Assembly (NCBI RefSeq): GCF_002127215.1
Contig: NZ_NFUT01000003.1
Span: 248,001 to 312,000, forward strand
Direction of reading: 5' to 3'
DNA length: 64,000 bases
Source of the DNA: Hydrogenophaga sp. IBVHS2
GTDB taxonomy: Bacteria > Pseudomonadota > Gammaproteobacteria > Burkholderiales > Burkholderiaceae_C
The translations under genes were made by a program, and so were the position numbers. Positions 53,987 to 62,388 of this stretch are shown here, one piece after another. The first letter of the stretch is position 1; each line of letters opens with the position of its first letter. The notes beneath the pieces were generated by a model that was not told the origin of the DNA, searched no databases, and was given only the letters and a program-made list of their open reading frames with translations.

Positions 53987-55477
53987 ATGCAACGATCGCC
54001 CGACTTTACCGCCCCCCTCTTCTTCACCGACCCGGCCGCCGCCCTGCAGCAGGTCGAGCGCATCTACCAGCACAACGTCGACTTCCTGCGCCAGGCGATG
54101 CGCGAGTTCGTGGCCGGCGGCGATTTCCAGCACACCCACGTGCGGGCCTGCTACCCCTTCGTGCGGCTGCACAACCCCAGCGTGCTGCGCCAGGGCGGGC
54201 CCTCCCGGCTGAGCTACGGCTTCGTGGCCGGGCCGGGCAAGTTCGAGACCACCCTCACCCGCCCCGACCTCTACGCCGACTACTACCTGGAGCAGTTCCG
54301 CCTGCTGCTGGCCAACCACGGCGGCGAGCTGGAGGTCGGCACCAGCACCCAGCCCATACCGATCCACTTCTCGTTCGCCGAGAACGACCACATCGAAGGC
54401 CAGATGGACGCCACCCGCCGCGCGCAGATGCGCGACGTGTTCGACCTGCCCGACCTCACCGTCATGGACGACGGCATCGCCAACGGCACCCATGTGCCGG
54501 CCCCGGGCGAGCCGCACCCGCTCTCCCTTTTCACGGCGCCCCGGGTGGACTACTCGCTGCAGCGGCTGCGCCACTACACCGGCACCTCGCCGACCTGGTT
54601 CCAGAACTTCGTGCTGTTCACCAACTACCAGTTCTACATCGACGAGTTCATCCAGCTCGGCCATGCCGAGATGGCCAACCCCGACAGCCCCTACGACGCC
54701 TTCATCGAACCGGGCAATGTGGTCACGCGCCGGGCGGGCCTGCCGCCCGAGTCCGACGATGCCGCCGGTCAGGCCCCGCCACGCCTGCCGCAGATGCCGG
54801 CCTACCACCTGATCCGGCGCGACCGCAGCGGCATCACCATGGTCAACATCGGTGTGGGACCGGCCAACGCTAAGACCATCACCGACCACATTGCCGTGCT
54901 GCGCCCGCACGCCTGGCTGATGCTGGGCCACTGCGCCGGCCTGCGCACCACCCAGCAGCTGGGCGACTATGTGCTGGCCCATGCCTATGTGCGCGAGGAC
55001 CATGTGCTGGACGAGGAACTGCCGCTGTGGGTGCCCATTCCGGCCCTGGCCGAAATCCAGCTGGCCCTGGAGGCCGCCGTGGCCGACGTGACCGGCGTGC
55101 CGGCGCAGGAGCTCAAGCGCATCATGCGCACCGGCACCGTGGCCAGCACCGACAACCGCAACTGGGAGCTGCTGCCGGACAACACGCCGCAGCGCCGCTT
55201 CAGCCAGAGCCGGGCGGTGGCGCTCGACATGGAAAGCGCCACCATCGCCGCCAACGGATTCCGCTTCCGCGTGCCCTACGGCACCCTGCTGTGCGTGAGC
55301 GACAAGCCGCTGCACGGCGAGATCAAGCTGCCCGGCATGGCCAACCATTTCTACCGCGAGCGGGTCGACCAGCACCTGCGCATCGGCATCCGCGCCATCG
55401 AGTTGCTGCGCGAGCACGGGGTCGACCAGCTGCACAGCCGCAAGCTGCGCAGCTTCTCCGAAGTGGCGTTTCAGTGA
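53987..55477 (+). CDS. amn: AMP nucleosidase
   Basis: A 496-residue two-domain enzyme of normal length. The N-terminal AMP nucleosidase domain reads LFFTDPAAALQQVERIYQHN and YPFVRLHNPSVLRQGGPSRL. The phosphorylase-like catalytic domain has MVNIGVGPANAKTITDHIAV, VLRPHAWLMLGHCAGLRTTQ and ALDMESATIAANGFRFRVPY, with the Asp-Met-Glu-Ser motif. It splits AMP to adenine and ribose 5-phosphate and adjusts adenylate pools. It is the last gene before the sequence character changes to accessory DNA. Confidence 0.94.
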   Translation: MQRSPDFTAPLFFTDPAAALQQVERIYQHNVDFLRQAMREFVAGGDFQHTHVRACYPFVRLHNPSVLRQGGPSRLSYGFVAGPGKFETTLTRPDLYADYYLEQFRLLLANHGGELEVGTSTQPIPIHFSFAENDHIEGQMDATRRAQMRDVFDLPDLTVMDDGIANGTHVPAPGEPHPLSLFTAPRVDYSLQRLRHYTGTSPTWFQNFVLFTNYQFYIDEFIQLGHAEMANPDSPYDAFIEPGNVVTRRAGLPPESDDAAGQAPPRLPQMPAYHLIRRDRSGITMVNIGVGPANAKTITDHIAVLRPHAWLMLGHCAGLRTTQQLGDYVLAHAYVREDHVLDEELPLWVPIPALAEIQLALEAAVADVTGVPAQELKRIMRTGTVASTDNRNWELLPDNTPQRRFSQSRAVALDMESATIAANGFRFRVPYGTLLCVSDKPLHGEIKLPGMANHFYRERVDQHLRIGIRAIELLREHGVDQLHSRKLRSFSEVAFQ

Positions 55478-55487
55478 CTCCGGTGTC

Positions 55488-56282
55488 ATGCGGATGAACA
55501 CAACGGCAGCCCTCGCACCGACGATCGAGCTGCACGATGTCGTCAAGCGCTACGCCAGCGGCACCTTGGCGCTGCAGGGCATATCGTTCGACGTCGGAGC
55601 TCGCGAATTTGTCTCGCTGCTCGGGCCCTCGGGCTGCGGCAAGAGCACAGTGCTGCGACTGGTCGCCGGGCTCGATGAGGTGACCGGCGGACGCATCTCC
55701 TCACCCGCGCTCGGCAGCGCCACGACGAGCGACACCGCCTTTGTCTTCCAGGATCCGACGCTGATGCCCTGGGCCAGCGTGTTCGACAACGTCTGGCTGC
55801 CGCTGCGGCTGGCGGGGCAATCGAAGGACGACGCGACGGCTCAGGTGCGACAAGTGCTGGCTCTGGTGGGCCTGGCCGAGTTTGAAACGGCCTTTCCGGC
55901 GGAGCTGTCCGGCGGCATGCGCATGCGCACTTCGATCGCCCGCGCCCTGGTCACGAAGCCGCACGTGCTGCTGATGGACGAGCCCTTCGCCGCGCTCGAC
56001 GAGATCACCCGGCAGCGGCTCAATGCCGACCTGCTGGCCTGGTGGCAATCGAATGCGCTGGCAGTGCTGTTCGTCACCCACAGCGTGTTCGAGGCAGTAT
56101 TCCTGAGCCAGCGCGTGCTGGTGATGGGCGCACGGCCGGGCCGCATCGTGGCAGAGGTCGTCGTGGTCGAGCCAATGCCGCGCACCGCCGAGTTCCGCAC
56201 CTCGCAGCGCTACGCTCAGACCTGTCGAGATGTGACGCGCGCTCTGGAAGTCGCCTCTGCTGCAGACGGGCTCAGCGCGTGA
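55488..56282 (+). CDS. ABC transporter ATP-binding protein (NitT/TauT family)
   Basis: A 264-residue ATPase. Walker A is LLGPSGCGKST (about residues 45-54), the signature ELSGGMRMRTSIARAL and Walker B LLMDEPFAALDE; the H loop is FVTHSVFEAVFLSQRVLVMG. FQDPTLMPWASVFDNVWLPL is typical of nitrate/sulfonate/taurine-type importers. It starts 10 bases after amn, but codon use is less GC-skewed than in amn, so it may belong to a transferred block. It is coupled to the permease by GTGA. The binding protein downstream is broken, so the system is probably inactive. Confidence 0.92.
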   Translation: MRMNTTAALAPTIELHDVVKRYASGTLALQGISFDVGAREFVSLLGPSGCGKSTVLRLVAGLDEVTGGRISSPALGSATTSDTAFVFQDPTLMPWASVFDNVWLPLRLAGQSKDDATAQVRQVLALVGLAEFETAFPAELSGGMRMRTSIARALVTKPHVLLMDEPFAALDEITRQRLNADLLAWWQSNALAVLFVTHSVFEAVFLSQRVLVMGARPGRIVAEVVVVEPMPRTAEFRTSQRYAQTCRDVTRALEVASAADGLSA

Positions 56283-57052
56283 AACGCTGGATGCCGCTGC
56301 TGAGCGTGGTCGGCTGGTTGCTGGCCTGGGAGGCGCTGGTGCGTATCGCTCAGATTCCGTCGTACACCCTGCCCGCACCGAGCGTGGTGCTGCAGACCCT
56401 GTTTGCCAACCTCGGTTCGCTCTCCATGAGCTGGTGGTTCACGCTGAAGATCACTTTTGGCGCACTGGCGCTGGCCTGCCTCGGCGGCATGATGATTGCC
56501 GCGGTGTTCACCTTGTCGGCATCGATCGAAGCGGTGCTGCTGCCACTGGCGGTGGTGCTGCAGGTGACGCCGGTCGTTGCGATCGCGCCGCTGATGCTGA
56601 TCTACATCGACAGCACCACCGCGGCGCTTTTGCTGTGCGCCTGGATCGTGGCCTTCTTCCCGATCCTGTCGAACACGGTGATGGGCCTGCGCGCGGCCGA
56701 CCCCTTGCTGCGCGACCTGTTCCGGCTGTACCGAGCGACACCACTGCAGCGACTGAAGCTGCTGCTGATGCCGAGCGCGCTGCCTTACTTCGTCGCCGGG
56801 CTGAAGGTGTCGGGCGGACTCAGCCTGATCGGCGCCGTCACAGCTGAAATGGTGGCGGGCGCGGCGGGCCGCGAAACCGGGCTGGCCTCGCGCATTCTGG
56901 AGGCGAGCTTTCGCACCGAGACACCGAAGATGTTCGCCGCCTTGCTGTTGCTGGTGGCCACGGGTCTGATGATCTACGGTGCATCGAACGCGCTGTCGCG
57001 CCGGCTGCTGGCACGCTGGCACGCCGCGGAACAGTCTCGGGAATCGATGTAG
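56279..57052 (+). CDS. ABC transporter permease (NitT/TauT family)
   Basis: A 257-residue inner-membrane permease beginning at a GTG that overlaps the ATPase stop. Hydrophobic segments include LLSVVGWLLAWEALVRIAQI, LTVTFGALALACLGGMM-like sequence near 65 and VLLPLAVVLQVTPVVAIAPL. The cytoplasmic EAA loop is LFRLYRATPLQRLKLLLMPS with the conserved Pro. GLSLIGAVTAEMVAGAAGRE is the BPD_transp_1 hallmark. It forms the channel with the upstream ATPase. Confidence 0.9.
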   Translation: MKRWMPLLSVVGWLLAWEALVRIAQIPSYTLPAPSVVLQTLFANLGSLSMSWWFTLKITFGALALACLGGMMIAAVFTLSASIEAVLLPLAVVLQVTPVVAIAPLMLIYIDSTTAALLLCAWIVAFFPILSNTVMGLRAADPLLRDLFRLYRATPLQRLKLLLMPSALPYFVAGLKVSGGLSLIGAVTAEMVAGAAGRETGLASRILEASFRTETPKMFAALLLLVATGLMIYGASNALSRRLLARWHAAEQSRESM

Positions 57053-57067
57053 TCCAGGAGGCCATTG

Positions 57068-57769
57068 ATGTCGACTTTTTCTTTTCGCCTGGGTGCGGTC
57101 GCCTGTTTCCATGGGCTCATCGTCCTGAGCTGCCTGTCGCCATCCTCGGCGCACGCCGAGGACAAGATCCGCTTTGCCACCAACTGGAAGGCACAGGCGG
57201 CGCATGGCGGCTTCTACCAGGCGATCGCCGACGGCACCTACAAGAAGTACGGTCTGGACGTGACGCTGCTGCAGGGCGGCCCGCAGGTGAACAACCGGCC
57301 GCTTCTGCCGGCAGGTCGCATCGACTTCCTGATGACCGGAAACCTGCTGCACAGCTTCGACAACGTGAAGAACGGCGTACCGACCGTCGTCGTCGCGGGC
57401 ATGTTCCAGAAGGACCCACAAGCCCTGATCGCCCACCCCGGCCAGGGTTACGAGAACTTCGGAGCGCTGAAATCGGCGCCCATGGCGCTGATCGCCAAGG
57501 ATGCGCAATTCAGCTGGTGGGCTTGGCTGAAGGTCGTGCACGGCTTCCGAGATGAGGCACTGAAGCCTTACAACTACAACCTAGGTCCCTTCCTCGCCAA
57601 CCCGAAGGCGATTCAACAAGGTTATTCGGTGGCCGAGCCGATCTATGTCGAAGGGCAAGGGCGCTTCAAGCCGGTGGTGCACCTGCTGGCTGATCACGGC
57701 TTCAGCACTTATTCGACGGTGATCGAGGCATGTGAACGCTGGTCAGGAACCGCACCTATTCGCTGGTGA
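57068..57769 (+). pseudogene. ABC transporter substrate-binding protein (NMT1/THI5-like), truncated by the IS
   Basis: The reading frame gives 233 residues. The signal peptide ends SSAHA, then DKIRFATNWKAQAAHGGFYQ, YKKYGLDVTLLQGGPQVNNR and IDFLMTGNLLHSFDNVKNGV match NMT1/SsuA-type receptors, normally about 330 residues. After HGFSTYSTVIEA the frame runs into the IS21 left end and stops at a TGA within its terminal repeat. About 100 C-terminal residues, including the second hinge, are lost, so function is unlikely. A strong AGGAGG lies before the ATG. The lost 3' part is not found at the other side of the IS. Confidence 0.85.
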
Positions 57770-57781
57770 GGTGGCGGTTTT
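57756..57781 (+). repeat. Left terminal inverted repeat of the IS21 element
   Basis: CTATTCGCTGGTGAGGTGGC and the next six bases (GGTTTT) match the reverse complement of 61288-61313 at 25 of 26 positions. The internal motif CGCTGG-n-GAG also occurs in a degenerate form about 25 bases outward, as in IS21 multiple terminal repeats. Confidence 0.85.
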
Positions 57782-57816
57782 CCATTTGAGCTGATCGACT
57801 GGACTTGGTTGGGGGT

Positions 57817-57856
57817 GCACCTGCCCGGCCGCCCTGCAGGGCGGCCGGGCAGGTGC
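57817..57856. repeat. Perfect 40-bp palindrome in the IS left end
   Basis: The 20-base arm GCACCTGCCCGGCCGCCCTG is followed directly by its complement, centred on CTGCAG, with no loop. As RNA it would form a very stable hairpin; as DNA it could extrude a cruciform. It lies 36 bases inside the terminal repeat and upstream of all IS genes, where it could block transcription entering from outside. Confidence 0.85.
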
Positions 57857-58126
57857 CGCCAATGGCTGGGGCGCCATGCTGGAGCGGTCGATGCATACCG
57901 GGGCGATGTGGCGGCCTCGGCGGCACGCCGGCCGTAGGGGGCCACGCTCGAGATACAACAGCGCTCATGCCGAAGAAGGTGGGCGCGGCAACGGCCAATC
58001 TCGCCGGCAAGCCTGACAACCGTACCGCGCCCTACACCGTGCCGATGAAGGTGGTGCCGCGTCAGTGTGGCATCTCTGGGACGCGTCCGTCCAGCACTGC
58101 AGCTTCGGTTGTCGACCGGGGTGAGC

Positions 58127-58648
58127 ATGGATGCTCCAGGGCGCATGTTCTTGTGCGCACGCTGCCGCGTACAGGTCGTGCTGTGCAGCCACTGCGACCG
58201 TGGCAATCGCTACTGTGGCCGGCCCTGCTGGCGCCTGGCGCGAGATGCAGCTCGGCGCGAGAGCGCTCGTCGATACCAACGCTCGCGGCGCGGCCGGCTG
58301 GCCCATGCTGAGCGGTCGCGTCGATGGCGCCAACGCTGCCGTGCACGCGGCGATGGTGATGGTGGCGCTTGCAACGACAGTGGTCTGAGGCAGAACGTGA
58401 CGCACCAGGGTTGCCCGCCCGCGGCAGCTGCGGCTCCACTGGCCTTATGGACACAACCCAACATCTCGACGCCCGAGCTTGCGCAGACGCCCGCCACGGC
58501 GACCGCCACTGCAACCGTGCCCACCGCCCACGCTCCATGGTTATGCCGGCGTTGTGCCAGGCCTCAGCCCGGCTTGGTGCGGCAAGGCTTCTTGCGCCAC
58601 GGCCCGCGCCCAGCGCCTCCAGGGTGGCGCCATGACCATAGCCCCTGA
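58127..58648 (+). CDS. IS accessory Cys-rich (zinc-finger-like) protein
   Basis: A 173-residue ORF starting MDAPGRMFLCARCRVQVVLC. It has three cysteine pairs (CARC, CSHC, then CGRPC) in the first 30 residues, followed by a basic helix (ARDAARRESARRYQRSRRGR, LAHAERSRRWRQRCRARG). The rest is low-complexity Ala/Thr/Pro and may not be real coding. I recall similar small proteins before transposase genes in IS elements but cannot name a family. It overlaps the start of istA by 17 bases. A DNA-binding or regulatory role in transposition is only a guess. Confidence 0.5.
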   Translation: MDAPGRMFLCARCRVQVVLCSHCDRGNRYCGRPCWRLARDAARRESARRYQRSRRGRLAHAERSRRWRQRCRARGDGDGGACNDSGLRQNVTHQGCPPAAAAAPLALWTQPNISTPELAQTPATATATATVPTAHAPWLCRRCARPQPGLVRQGFLRHGPRPAPPGWRHDHSP

Positions 58649-60158
58649 CCTGGTTGCCCAGATCCTGCGTCTGCATACCGCGGAGAAGTGGCGGGTTGGC
58701 ACTATCGCCAGGCAGCTGCATGTCCACCGCGACACCGTGCGCCGAGTGCTGGCGGTCAACGGGCAAGCCGTGCCGCCCTCACCGCTGCGTCCCAGTCGCA
58801 TCGATGCCTACCGGCCGTTCATCCTCGCAACGCTGGCGAAGTTCCCCACGCTGACCGCGGCGCGGCTGTACGCCATGGTCTGCGAGCGCGGCTATGTGGG
58901 CTGTGACTCTCACTTCCGCCACCTCATCGCCGAATTGCGTCCGCGCCCGTCTGCCCAGGCCTACCTGCGCCTGCGAACGCTGCCCGGTGAGCAAGCGCAA
59001 GTGGACTGGGGCCACTTCGGTCATCTGCAGATCGGCCGTGCCCGGCGCCCGCTGATGGCCTTCGTCATGGTGCTCAGCCACAGCCGCATGATCTTCCTGC
59101 GCTTCTTCCTGGACGCTCGCATGGATAGCTTCCTGCGAGGCCATGTCGAGGCCTTCGTCGCCTTCAACGGTTGCCCCCGGGTCGCCCTGTATGACAACCT
59201 GAAGAGCGCGGTGCTTGAGCGCCAGGGCGAGGCCATCCGCTTCAACCCCGAGTTGCTGGCCCTGGCTGCCCACTACTGCTTCGAGCCGCGCCCAGTGGCC
59301 GTGGCACGGGGCAACGAGAAGGGCCGCGTGGAACGCGCCATCCGGTTCATCCGCGACAGCTTCTTCGCCGGACGCACGTTCACCGACTTGGCCGACCTCA
59401 ACGCGCAGGCCCGGCTGTGGTGCCTGGGCGTGGCCGCCAACCGGCGTTGGCCCGAGGACTGCGGCCTGAGCGTACGTCAGGCCTTCGAGGCCGAGGGCCG
59501 CAGCTTGATGGCACTGCCCGAGACAGCCTTCGCACTGGGCGAACGCGTGGCCGTGAAGGTCGGCAAGACACCTTACGTGCGCTTCGACACCAACGACTAC
59601 TCGGTGCCGCACACCCATGTGCGACGCACGCTGACGGTGCTGGCCGACGAGCAGTGGGTGCGCGTGCTTGACGGCGCCACCGAACTGGCGCGCCACCGGC
59701 GTTGCTGGGACAGCCGCGCGCAGATCGAGGATGACGCCCATGTGCAGCGTCTGGTCGAAGCCAAGCGCGCAGGCCGTGCCCACCGCGCCTGCGACCGCCT
59801 GGCGCAGGCCGCGCCAGCCAGCGCCCAGTTGCTCCAGCGCGCCGGCGAGCGCGGCGAGAACCTGGGCTCGATCACCGCCACCCTGATGCGGCTGCTCGAT
59901 CGCTGGGGCGCTGCTGCGCTGCAGGCCGGCATCACCGAGGCGTTGGCGCGCGACGTGGCACACCCCAACGCCGTGCGCCTGGCGCTGGAGCGCGCCCGTA
60001 TGGCCAGCGGCGAGCCGCCGCCAGTGGCGCTGGTGTTGCCTGAGCACGTGGCCAAGCGCGACGCGCCGGTGCGCACCCATGAACTGCGGTCCTATGACCG
60101 CCAGCCTGCCCAGCAAGCCGACCAGCCCCAGGACCCTGCGGAGAGCCCCGATGAGTAA
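58632..60158 (+). CDS. istA: IS21-family transposase IstA
   Basis: A 508-residue transposase. The N-terminal helix-turn-helix is RVGTIARQLHVHRDTVRRVL. The DDE catalytic core shows Asp125 (QVDWGHFGHLQ), Asp188 (VALYDNLKSAV) and Glu234 (GNEKGRVERAIRFIRD). The C-terminal part (VRFDTNDYSVPHTHVRRTLT) is the Mu-type beta-barrel found in IstA. All catalytic residues are intact. The ATG at 58632 (MTIAPDLVAQIL) is preceded by GGTGG. Its end overlaps istB by eight bases. Confidence 0.93.
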   Translation: MTIAPDLVAQILRLHTAEKWRVGTIARQLHVHRDTVRRVLAVNGQAVPPSPLRPSRIDAYRPFILATLAKFPTLTAARLYAMVCERGYVGCDSHFRHLIAELRPRPSAQAYLRLRTLPGEQAQVDWGHFGHLQIGRARRPLMAFVMVLSHSRMIFLRFFLDARMDSFLRGHVEAFVAFNGCPRVALYDNLKSAVLERQGEAIRFNPELLALAAHYCFEPRPVAVARGNEKGRVERAIRFIRDSFFAGRTFTDLADLNAQARLWCLGVAANRRWPEDCGLSVRQAFEAEGRSLMALPETAFALGERVAVKVGKTPYVRFDTNDYSVPHTHVRRTLTVLADEQWVRVLDGATELARHRRCWDSRAQIEDDAHVQRLVEAKRAGRAHRACDRLAQAAPASAQLLQRAGERGENLGSITATLMRLLDRWGAAALQAGITEALARDVAHPNAVRLALERARMASGEPPPVALVLPEHVAKRDAPVRTHELRSYDRQPAQQADQPQDPAESPDE

Positions 60159-60951
60159 CCCCAACACCCCCGCTGCGCTGCGCGAGCAGGCCGCCGCACT
60201 GCGCCTTCATGGCTTGATCGAGCACTGGGCCCAAGTGATGGCCCAACCGGAGCAGGCGCACTGGGTGGCGCAGATGCTGGGCTGGGAGGCCGCAGAGCGC
60301 AGCCGCCGCAGCCTGGAGCGCCGTCTGCGCGAGGCACACCTCGGGCGCTTTAAGCCACTGGCCGACTTCGACTGGGCCTGGCCCAGGCAGATCGACCGTG
60401 CCGCCGTCGAAGAACTGATGACACTGGACTTCATCAAGGAAGCCAGCAATGTTGTCTTGGTCGGCCCCAACGGCGTGGGCAAGTCCATGTGTGCCTGCAA
60501 CATCGGCTACCAGGCGGTGCTGGCCGGGCACACGGTGCTCTTCACCACCGCCGGGCAGTTGCTGGGCGAGCTTGCCGCGTTGGACAGCGACTCCGGCCTG
60601 CGGCGCAAGCTGCGCCAGTACGCCGCCCCGGACGTCCTCATCATCGACGAGGTCGGCTACCTGTCGTACTCGAATCGCCACGCCGATCTGCTGTTCGAGC
60701 TGGTCAGCCGGCGCTACCAGCACAAAAGCACGGTGGTGACGACGAACAAGGCGTTCGCCGACTGGGGCGAGGTCTTCCCCAACGCGGCCTGCGTGGTCTC
60801 GCTGATCGACCGGCTGATGCACCGTGCGGAGGTGGTGCGCATTGACGGCGACTCCTACCGGGCCAAGGAAGCCCAGGAGCGCGAGGTCCAGCGCCTGGCG
60901 GCACGCTCGGCCAAGGCAACGCCGGCGCGGCCTCGACGGGCAGCAGCATGA
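60151..60951 (+). CDS. istB: IS21-family helper ATPase IstB
   Basis: A 266-residue AAA+ protein of the DnaC/IstB class. It has the N-terminal helical domain (LRLHGLIEHWAQVMAQPEQA), Walker A LVGPNGVGKSM (about 104-113) and Walker B VLIIDEVGYLSYSNRHADLL. The sensor region STVVTTNKAFADWGEVFPNA and the arginine-finger area IDRLMHRAEVVRIDG follow. It selects targets and stimulates IstA. It is complete and coupled to istA and to the small ORF after it (ATGA). Confidence 0.94.
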   Translation: MSNPNTPAALREQAAALRLHGLIEHWAQVMAQPEQAHWVAQMLGWEAAERSRRSLERRLREAHLGRFKPLADFDWAWPRQIDRAAVEELMTLDFIKEASNVVLVGPNGVGKSMCACNIGYQAVLAGHTVLFTTAGQLLGELAALDSDSGLRRKLRQYAAPDVLIIDEVGYLSYSNRHADLLFELVSRRYQHKSTVVTTNKAFADWGEVFPNAACVVSLIDRLMHRAEVVRIDGDSYRAKEAQEREVQRLAARSAKATPARPRRAAA

Positions 60952-61163
60952 GCGCCGTACCGTGGCCACCGACGTCCACGTCCGCCGCGGTGGTCGTGCC
61001 GGCGCATTGGACGCCCGAGCAAGCACTGGCCGTCGCCGAATGCCTGCAGGCCATGCGCCAAGCGCTGTGGGCCAGCTATGGGTCCCAAATGCAGCAGGCC
61101 TGGCGCGAACAGCTCATGCCTGACACGGGCCCGCCCGAGTTCATTCCCGACGAGCCGTTCTGA
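60948..61163 (+). CDS. Small IS accessory protein
   Basis: A 71-residue ORF coupled to istB by ATGA. The centre is helical (HWTPEQALAVAECLQAMRQA then LWASYGSQMQQAWREQLM) and the end is acidic (FIPDEPF). Similar short ORFs with a WTPEQAL-type motif occur next to transposition genes in my memory, but I have no name or function for it. The tight overlap and good coding character support that it is translated. Confidence 0.55.
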   Translation: MSAVPWPPTSTSAAVVVPAHWTPEQALAVAECLQAMRQALWASYGSQMQQAWREQLMPDTGPPEFIPDEPF

Positions 61164-61218
61164 CCCACCAAACACAGCCCAGACTCCCGAGATCGACCTC
61201 ACACCCAGCCCGCCCCAG

Positions 61219-61240
61219 CAGGGTCTGCATGCAGACCCTG
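61219..61240. repeat. Perfect 22-bp palindrome near the IS right end
   Basis: The arm CAGGGTCTGCA is followed directly by its complement, centred on GCATGC, with no loop, 47 bases inside the right terminal repeat. It mirrors the 40-bp palindrome of the left end and may end or block transcription. Confidence 0.75.
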
Positions 61241-61287
61241 TTGCCATTGGGCCGTGACCAATTCAACCCATGTTCACGCTCGCCCGA

Positions 61288-61313
61288 AAAACCGCCACCT
61301 CGCCAGCGAATAG
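61288..61313 (-). repeat. Right terminal inverted repeat of the IS21 element
   Basis: Reverse complement of the left repeat with one mismatch (GGC instead of GGT after CGCT). It is followed by a sequence of unrelated gene origin. Confidence 0.85.
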
Positions 61314-62258
61314 AGGCGGATTTATGTCAGCGGCAACACCTGGCTCATCAAGGACTTGTTCTCGTTTCCACGTCCCTTCGAGGTCATGGAGTTGTCTGCG
61401 CCGGCAATAGCGCGGCCGTCGAGCACGGCAAGCCTGCCCAGCGGCCACTCGGTCTACGCCGCGCTGCTGGTGGCCACGCTCTGGCCGCTGTCCGGGGCTG
61501 CTGGCAGAGCTGCCACGGCGGTGCTGGCCGCGGCGGTGGGCTGGGCACGGGTGGCGCAAGGGCTTCACTTCCCGGCCGACGTGGTGTGGGGCTGGGTTAC
61601 GGGCTTGGCGTGCGCAGGCTTGGCTGGCTGGGTACTGTCGACGACACTGGCGCAACGGTTCGGTCGCTCGGCCGGCGCTTGGGCCAACCTCATCGCCGAG
61701 CGGCTCTTGCGGTTCGCTTCGCAATCCCCGAGCGCGCAACCGGATGGACGACGTCCCGCCGAACTACCGAGTCGCCTGCGCTTTTCTTGGTGGGCGCTGG
61801 CGTTTTCGATTGCCGGCATCGATCTGATGATCAAGAGCGCCATTCACGGCGGGTTGCCATACGGTGTCTCGATCTCAGTGACTGCGTTCTTCAACGTCGT
61901 GCATCACTGGAACACCGGGGCGGCCTTCGGCATGCTGGCCGATGCCGGTGGGTGGCAGCGGTACTTCCTAGCCTCGCTGGCAGCGGCCGTGTCCCTCGTT
62001 CTCCTCGGAACCCTTCTGACGCGGCTGCACCCGATGGAGGCGCTGGGATTCGCATTGCTCACGGGCGGCGCGCTCGGCAACGGCATCGAGCGCGTGCTGC
62101 GTGGCTACGTCGTCGATTACCTCGACTTTCATTGGAGTGGCGTCCACTGGCCGGCATTCAATCTGGCCGATGTGTCGCTGTCAGCCGCGGTCGTGGCCAT
62201 CGTTCTGACCTGGTACAGGCCGACTTGGAGCACGCGACCAAGCGAGGCAGGACGATGA
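61314..62258 (+). pseudogene. PAP2 phosphatase-signal peptidase II fusion (PbrBC type), 5' end lost at the IS
   Basis: The frame is open from the IS edge to 62258 but has no proper start; the N-terminal membrane part is missing. The PAP2 motifs remain: KDLFSFPRP, SLPSGHSVYAALL and WARVAQGLHFPADVVWGW. An LspA domain follows with HHWNTGAAFGML, GGALGNGIERVLRGYVVDYL and HWPAFNLADVSLS, keeping both catalytic aspartates (VVD and LAD). Similar proteins (PbrB/PbrC) in lead-resistance operons remove phosphate from undecaprenyl pyrophosphate to trap lead and contain a lipoprotein peptidase. A TTG or GTG inside the remnant could still start a shortened product. Confidence 0.75.
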
Positions 62259-62351
62259 GAAGTGCTGAGCTTTGTGTCGGCAGGTCGATCACCGAGCAGG
62301 CGACGCACGACTGTGGATCAACCGGCGCGCAACATCGATGTCAACTGACGC

Positions 62352-62382
62352 TTGACTCTGTAGTAGGTGCAGGGTTTTCAAT
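62352..62382 (+). promoter_or_regulatory. MerR-type (PbrR/CadR-like) promoter of the metal ATPase
   Basis: TTGACT (62352-62357) and TTCAAT (62377-62382) are 19 bases apart, the long spacer used by MerR activators. Between them the dyad ACTCTG / CAGGGT resembles PbrR and CadR operators. The ATG at 62389 lies six bases after the -10, so the transcript may be leaderless. No MerR gene is adjacent. Confidence 0.65.
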
Positions 62383-62388
62383 GGAGCC

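Larger units (their letters stand above)
57756..61313 (+). mobile_element. IS21-family insertion sequence with two accessory ORFs
   Basis: Terminal inverted repeats of 26 bp (25 identical) bound a 3.56-kb element. Weaker similarity (13 of 25 bases) extends outward to 57731 and 61338, where both ends would begin TGT, so the true limits may be there. It carries a Cys-rich ORF, istA, istB and a small ORF, all on the plus strand and overlapping. It is longer than typical IS21 members (2-2.5 kb). No target duplication is visible with either set of limits. Bases 57782-58126 have no convincing gene; they hold the 40-bp palindrome. Confidence 0.85.

Noticed and set aside
57743-58019. Several short overlapping frames around the 40-bp palindrome in the IS left end
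   Set aside because: Their residues mostly mirror the palindrome and differ between frames; none has a start signal or conserved look.
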